Assembly: GCA_027491255.1 (NCBI GenBank)
Contig: JAIXWM010000112.1
Span: 1-64,000, forward strand
Direction: 5' to 3'
DNA: 64,000 nt
DNA from: Rubrivivax sp.
Lineage (GTDB): Bacteria; Pseudomonadota; Gammaproteobacteria; Burkholderiales; Burkholderiaceae_C
Shown here: positions 61,201 through 64,000 of the stretch, one piece after another
Numbering within the stretch: the stretch's first letter is position 1
Layout of the letters: each line of letters starts with the position of its first letter
The notes under the pieces: model-generated
Seen by the model: only the letters and a program-made list of their open reading frames with translations
Told to the model about the DNA's origin: nothing
The model's database searches: none
Program-made: the position numbers and the translations under genes

Positions 61201-61805
61201 CGGCTCATCGCGAAGGCGTGCACCCCCATGTCCAGGATGCCCTGCACGTCCGACGGGAAGAACACCGGCAGCCCGCAGGCCTTGAAGATGTGGTCGCTCT
61301 GGTGCGCGGCGGTGCTGCTCTTGGCCACGTGGTCGTCGCCCGCCACCGCGATCACGCCGCCGTGCTGCGAGGTGCCGGCGTTGTTGGCGTGCTTGAACAC
61401 GTCGGAGCAGCGGTCCACGCCCGGGCCCTTGCCGTACCAGATGCCGAAGACGCCGTCGAACTTGCGCGACTGCGGGAACAGGTCGAGCATCTGCGTGCCC
61501 CACACCGCGGTGGCGGCCAGCTCCTCGTTGACGCCGGGCTGGAAGACGATGTTCTGGCCGGCCAGGTGCTTGCGCGCCTGCCACAGCGCCTGGTCGTAGC
61601 CGCCCAGCGGGCTGCCACGGTAGCCGCTGACGAAGCCGGCGGTGTTCAGCCCCGCCAGCGCGTCACGCTGGCGCTGCAGCATCGGCAGCCGCACCAGCGC
61701 CTGCACCCCGCTCATGAAGGCGCGCCCCTGCTCGAGCGCGTACTTGTCGTCGAGCGTGACGCTCTCCAGGGCCTTGCGGATGTCGTCGGGCAGCGGGGCG
61801 TTCAT
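58251..61805 (-). CDS. Indolepyruvate ferredoxin oxidoreductase, fused alpha-beta type
   Basis: The 1184-residue enzyme oxidatively decarboxylates aryl-pyruvates to aryl-acetyl-CoA. It has an N-terminal pyrimidine-binding domain (GFVSGYRGSPLGGYDQAL near residue 60), a ThDP-binding part (NLGDGTYFHSG, then YNDAVAMTGGQ near 565), iron-sulfur Cys sets (CEGCGDCSAQSNCLSV near 665 and SCNKDFSCLKGFC after it), then the gamma domain (GIGGTGVITIGSLLG near 765). Fused IOR is common in Burkholderiales and works under oxygen. GGAGAG precedes the start. It is divergent from an Lrp-type regulator that probably responds to an aromatic amino acid. Confidence 0.93.
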   Translation of the reverse strand: MNAPLPDDIRKALESVTLDDKYALEQGRAFMSGVQALVRLPMLQRQRDALAGLNTAGFVSGYRGSPLGGYDQALWQARKHLAGQNIVFQPGVNEELAATAVWGTQMLDLFPQSRKFDGVFGIWYGKGPGVDRCSDVFKHANNAGTSQHGGVIAVAGDDHVAKSSTAAHQSDHIFKACGLPVFFPSDVQGILDMGVHAFAMSRYAGVWAGMKTIQEVVESSASVQVDPARVQIVLPEDFTLPPGGLHMRWPDHALEQEARLFDYKWYAALAYIRANRLNHNVVAGPDDRFGLIGSGKAYNDMRQALVDLGLDDATCRQLGIRVHKVNVVWPLEATTARDFARGLREILVVEEKRQVIEYQLKEELYDWRDDVRPVILGKFDEAPGGDEGRSGGEWASPNPASRTLLRAKADLSPALVARAIAARLKKLGVPADIEARLDARLAIIDAKERALATVDVRGVDRQPWFCSGCPHNTSTRVPEGSRAAAGIGCHFMAVWMNRSTVTFSQMGGEGVSWVGQAPFSKDRHLFANLGDGTYFHSGFLAVRQAIASGVNITYKLLYNDAVAMTGGQPIDGTLQVPEITRELHAEGAKQIVVVTDETQKYEDAAVKARLAPGVTVRHRDELDAVQRELREVPGCTILVYDQTCGTEKRRRRKRGTMATPAKTVVINELVCEGCGDCSAQSNCLSVEPVETEFGRKRRINQNSCNKDFSCLKGFCPSFVTVEGGTLKKPKRQARGAGAALPDIPEPVLPPAERAWGIVVAGIGGTGVITIGSLLGMAAHLEGKAVVVQDSAGLAQKGGATWSHVQIADAPEALRTSKVDLACADLVIGCDPIVTASRTTLATMLQGRTWVALNAHRKPTAAFVANPDWQFPEAGCEAALQGAVGAQGLAAFDAEQAAEQLLGDSIYTNPMMLGYAWQHGRVPLSRAALRRAIELNGVQVDNNLAAFEWGRRCAHDLAAVQALFAARQVIEIVRKPSVDELVARRVEFLTGYQDAAYAQRYRAVVDRVRAAESALGKGTALSEAVARYLFKLMAIKDEYEVARLHTDPAFTARIDGMFEGDYKLVHHLAPPAIAKRNAKGELVKQPFGPWVRSLFPWLARMKALRGTALDVFGRTEERRMERRLRADYEACIDELLKTLTPAKLALAAEIARIPEEIRGYGHVKERHVKAARAKWEGLMQKWRQA

Positions 61806-61970
61806 GGCCGTCTCTCCAGGGCTGGCCCCGGGCGCGCCCCGGGGCGGCGCACTGCCTGCGGCCGGCGCCGGGCTGTGCTGTCATTGGCGGGCAGTGTAGG
61901 TCGCATCGGCCGCGAAGGGCTTTCTTTCGGGTGCCCGGGACACGGGGTTTGAGCAACAATCGTTCGCAGA

Positions 61971-61981
61971 ATTGCTGCAAT
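61971..61981. promoter_or_regulatory. Palindrome ATTGCTGCAAT before the Lrp gene
   Basis: A perfect ATTGC-T-GCAAT palindrome in the IOR-lrp divergent region, 11 bases before the lrp ATG. A related GCAACAAT lies 20 bases upstream. Lrp/AsnC sites are often imperfect palindromes of this size, so autoregulation and control of the IOR gene are plausible. Confidence 0.4.
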
Positions 61982-61992
61982 CTGTCAGGAAG

Positions 61993-62559
61993 ATGCCAAA
62001 CAAGCCAGGGCCAGGGAAAACACCAAGCCGCCGCGCCACGGCCCCGCCGCCGGCGCCGGCCGCCGTCGACCCCGACGCCGGCGAGCGCCTGGACCGCTAC
62101 GACCTGGCGCTGCTGCGCGAGCTGCAGGCCGACGCGCGGCTGTCCAACGCCGAGCTCGCCGAGCGCATCGGCCTGTCGCCCGCGCCCACCTGGCGCCGCG
62201 TGCGCCGGCTCGAGGAGCGCGGCTACATCACCGGCTACCGCGCCGTCATCGACCGCCGCCGCATCGGCCTGGGCGTGCTGGCCTTCGTGCGCGTGGACGC
62301 CGAGCGCAACAACGCCCAGGCCACGCGCGAGCTCGAGGACCACCTGCGCAGCCTGCCCGAGGTGGTGGCCTGCCACTACATCAGCGGCGCCGGCACCTTC
62401 GAGCTGCACGTCGTCGCGTCCGACCTGGAGGCCTATTCGCGCTGGGCGATGGAGACCCTGTACAAGCTGCCCAACGTGAAGGACATGCAGACCCGCTTCT
62501 CGCTGAAGGAAGTCAAGGCCGACGGCGCCTGGCCGCTGGGGCAGCTGGAGCGGCGCTGA
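61993..62559 (+). CDS. Lrp/AsnC-family transcriptional regulator
   Basis: The 188-residue regulator has a disordered basic N-terminus, then the AsnC helix-turn-helix (LDRYDLALLRELQADARLSNAELAERIGLSPAPTWRRVRRLEERGYI, residues 27-73). The RAM ligand domain follows (VLAFVRVDAERN, VVACHYISGAGTFELHVVASDLEAY). AGGA lies just before the ATG; a TTG at 61972 could extend it by seven codons. It is divergent from the IOR gene, a normal target for this kind of regulator. Its last 98 bases are repeated at 63334-63431. Confidence 0.93.
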   Translation: MPNKPGPGKTPSRRATAPPPAPAAVDPDAGERLDRYDLALLRELQADARLSNAELAERIGLSPAPTWRRVRRLEERGYITGYRAVIDRRRIGLGVLAFVRVDAERNNAQATRELEDHLRSLPEVVACHYISGAGTFELHVVASDLEAYSRWAMETLYKLPNVKDMQTRFSLKEVKADGAWPLGQLERR

Positions 62560-62560
62560 G
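62463..62560 (+). repeat. 98-bp direct repeat, copy 1 (3' end of lrp)
   Basis: This is the first of two copies differing at a single base (GGACATGC here, GGACGTGC in copy 2). It runs from the CAAGCTGCCC of lrp codon about 157 through its stop codon TGA and the next G. The copies are 871 bases apart and bracket a complete AbrB/PIN module. Confidence 0.97.
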
Positions 62561-62588
62561 CGGACGCTGAGGAGACGCCCAGCAGACG

Positions 62589-63008
62589 TCACCCGATCGG
62601 AAACAACCGTTCGAGCAGCGAGCGGGGCGAGTGGAAGGACACGCCGCCGAAGCTCTTGCCATAGCCCGCCCCGAAATCGGTGCGATCTCCGGTCAGCAAG
62701 GCGTCGCAGCGCAGCCGGATGGCGCTGGCCAGCACCGGGCGATCCTTCGCGGGCAACCAGTCCCAGGGCATCCCCGTCGATTCGCGAGGCACCAGCGATG
62801 CCGAGGTCTCGACGCGCGCCAGCAGCCCATCCAGGACGGCCAGACCCTCGACGCCCTTGCGGGCCAGGTTGCGGCGCGCTTCGTCCACAACATAGTCGTC
62901 AACGCAGCACACGTGCCCGGCCTCGATGAGCAAGCCGAGCAGGCGCCTCAGGGCGCCGTCGGACTTGGCCGCCGAGAACAGGATGTTGGCGTCCAGGCAG
63001 ACGCGCAC
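62589..63008 (-). CDS. PIN-domain toxin (VapC-like)
   Basis: The 139-residue PIN protein has acids in VCLDANILFSAAKS (Asp 6), VVDEARRNLARKG (Glu near 43), LPAKDRPVLASAI (Asp near 93) and LLTGDRTDFG (Asp near 109), a full metal site. Translation starts at GTG 63008, one base after the AbrB antitoxin stop. It is convergent with lrp and lies inside the 98-bp repeat bracket. Confidence 0.85.
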   Translation of the reverse strand: MRVCLDANILFSAAKSDGALRRLLGLLIEAGHVCCVDDYVVDEARRNLARKGVEGLAVLDGLLARVETSASLVPRESTGMPWDWLPAKDRPVLASAIRLRCDALLTGDRTDFGAGYGKSFGGVSFHSPRSLLERLFPIG

Positions 63009-63009
63009 T

Positions 63010-63303
63010 TCAACGCGCGGGCTTGCGCCCCCCGGTGCGCACCGTGGCGACAGGCCGCTGGGCCGCAGGCGGCGGCCCGCGCAGCGCCAGGGCGCCCGCG
63101 AGATCAGCCTCGGCTTCGTCGAACTCGCGCTCACGCTGCGGCGTGTAGACCTCGACCGGCAAGGTCACCGCGGGCCGAAGCAGCAAGCCCTCGGGGGTGG
63201 CCTCGGCGATCAAGGCATCGTCGGCCTTGAAGCCCAGCACGGCGCGCAGCTTGGCGGGCAGCGTGACGACGCCCCGGCTGCTGATGGTGACGGTTGCCCT
63301 CAT
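63010..63303 (-). CDS. AbrB/SpoVT-type antitoxin
   Basis: The 97-residue swapped-hairpin protein has TVTISSRGVVTLPAKLRAVLGFKADDALIAE as its DNA-binding part. A C-terminal tail (VEVYTPQREREFDEAEADLAGAL) would bind the PIN toxin. Three TCTGC repeats lie directly upstream on the minus strand (63308-63333), likely operator elements. They end where copy 2 of the lrp repeat begins, so its promoter may reach into that duplicated sequence. Confidence 0.87.
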   Translation of the reverse strand: MRATVTISSRGVVTLPAKLRAVLGFKADDALIAEATPEGLLLRPAVTLPVEVYTPQREREFDEAEADLAGALALRGPPPAAQRPVATVRTGGRKPAR

Positions 63304-63333
63304 GTGATGCAGATTAGCAGAAATTCCGCAGAT

Positions 63334-63431
63334 CAAGCTGCCCAACGTGAAGGACGTGCAGACCCGCTTCTCGCTGAAGGAAGTCAAGGCCGACGGCGCC
63401 TGGCCGCTGGGGCAGCTGGAGCGGCGCTGAG
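63334..63431 (+). repeat. 98-bp direct repeat, copy 2 (duplicated lrp tail)
   Basis: This is a 97/98 match to 62463-62560, in the same orientation. It carries the last 32 codons and stop of lrp but no start. It is an untranslated relic beyond the TA module, immediately upstream of the AbrB promoter region. Confidence 0.97.
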
Positions 63432-63466
63432 GGGTCCTCAGCCGTCCCCTTGCCCGCCCGGGCAGG

Positions 63467-63783
63467 TCAGACGCCTGCCTCGAGAAGGGCCACGATATCC
63501 TGCCGGTCGCCGAGCAGGCGGACCACGTCGAGGAGGTCGGCTGCTTCGAAATACAGCCACTGCATCGGGAAACCCTCCACCCGCCAGGCGGGCGGGCCGG
63601 GTATGTTGCAGATCTGACCTGGTCGGGGTGATCCCATGCCAGGCATGCGCTCGATGGGCGCGAGCTCGTTCAGGGCCGCGTCGAACATGCGCTCAGCCAG
63701 GTCAGCTCCCCCTGATGGGCGTCGTACGCGGCCGTCTCGACAAGATCGGCTCCTGCCTTCGGGCGCCACAGGGCCGGCTTCAA
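63467..63783 (-). pseudogene. ParE-type toxin with a one-base frameshift
   Basis: A TTG start overlapping the ParD stop (TTGA) gives LKPALWRPKAGADLVETAAYDAHQG, a ParE-like opening. The family pattern then continues one frame over: ADLAERMFDAALNELAPIERMPGMG, VEGFPMQWLYF and VVRLLGDRQDIVALL. The switch point is the run of five C at 63708-63712 (G on the coding strand); six would restore the frame. It is either a true inactivation of the toxin or a homopolymer miscall. Confidence 0.78.
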
Positions 63784-64000
63784 GGACGGCCCAAGGCCAG
63801 CCTCTTCAAGCCCGCCCGGTGCTGCGGAGTCATCACACGGCCGGGGCCGGACATCAGGCCTTCTTCGATCCAGTCCCGCAGCCGCTTCCGGGCCTGCTCT
63901 TCCTGGTCGCGCCGGATCAGTTCCCGCAGGTATTCGCTGGCGTTGCCGTACCGGCCGGAGGCCACGCGCTGGTTGACGTAGCTTCGCAAGGCCTCGGGCA
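63780..64000 (-). CDS. ParD-type antitoxin, 5' end off the window
   Basis: The visible 72 residues are the end of a ribbon-helix-helix antitoxin: ALRSYVNQRVASGRYGNASEYLRELIRRDQEEQARKRL, followed by a tail (WIEEGLMSGPGRVMTPQH). The SGRYGNASEYLRELIR motif is diagnostic for ParD. The first few residues lie past 64000. It is intact here, while its partner ParE is frameshifted. Confidence 0.87.
   Translation of the reverse strand, partial: PEALRSYVNQRVASGRYGNASEYLRELIRRDQEEQARKRLRDWIEEGLMSGPGRVMTPQHRAGLKRLALGRP

Noticed and set aside
62463..63431. Insertion sequence flanked by target duplication
   Set aside because: The 98-bp repeats are far longer than IS target duplications, there are no terminal inverted repeats, and no transposase is encoded between them.

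Overview
The window looks like chromosomal DNA of a very GC-rich betaproteobacterium, most likely Burkholderiales. The reasons are several orphan tripartite-tricarboxylate (Bug) binding proteins, a MetH that starts at its pterin domain behind an SAH riboswitch, a fused indolepyruvate ferredoxin oxidoreductase, a UraD-AllC fusion, a CWC-type cysteine-rich protein, and many ATGA, GTGA and TTGA start/stop overlaps. No rRNA, tRNA, CRISPR array, prophage or transposase was seen. Most genes encode uptake and breakdown of organic nitrogen and carbon compounds.

Layout. 1-2.4 kb: metH (3' end off the window) with its SAH riboswitch, divergent from glucokinase. 3.7-13.1 kb, minus strand: alpha/beta hydrolase, ACMSD-like amidohydrolase, a Bug protein, then a tightly overlapping dipeptide ABC operon ending in a membrane dipeptidase. 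13.3-16.5 kb: an HDOD protein, a scrambled locus where a broken hiuH copy abuts the tail of an EthD gene, and a frameshifted MORN protein. 16.7-23.2 kb: purine degradation, with rap1a-like, hiuH and puuD on minus facing puuE, a uraD-allC fusion and an M20 hydrolase on plus. Together these cover urate to hydroxyisourate to allantoin to allantoate to ureidoglycolate.

23.3-29.5 kb is a cluster of toxin-antitoxin modules: VapB with a cut-off VapC, Phd/PIN, an AbrB/PIN pair killed by a stop and a truncation, Phd/PIN, and YlcI-like/RelE. They surround a Cpx-like two-component system and its Spy-like lipoprotein. 29.6-37.5 kb: a hypothetical protein, peptide deformylase, then a catabolic block (TauD-type dioxygenase, MarR regulator, FAD monooxygenase, two Bug proteins, a CWC protein and a cytoplasmic BMP-family protein). 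37.5-41.7 kb: a TRAP transporter whose large permease carries an unusual proline-rich repeat insert. 41.8-49.7 kb: Nudix, Bug plus M20 amidohydrolase, cupin plus Bug, and an ICL/PEP-mutase-family lyase with a LeuCD-type hydratase. 49.8-56.7 kb: SDR, SnoaL-like protein, acyl-CoA ligase, P450 and an SsuABC-type transporter. 56.8-64 kb: a YjjJ-type HipA kinase, fused IOR, its divergent Lrp regulator, an AbrB/PIN module bracketed by a 98-bp duplication of the lrp 3' end, and a ParDE pair with a frameshifted ParE.

The items most worth a second look are the DctM repeat insert (37.5-39.8 kb), the lrp tail duplication around a TA module (62.4-63.4 kb), the hiuH/EthD chimera (14.6-15.2 kb), and the lyase/hydratase cluster (45.5-49.7 kb), which resembles the dimethylmaleate branch of nicotinate catabolism rather than leucine synthesis. 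All family names come from reading the sequence; no database search was run.
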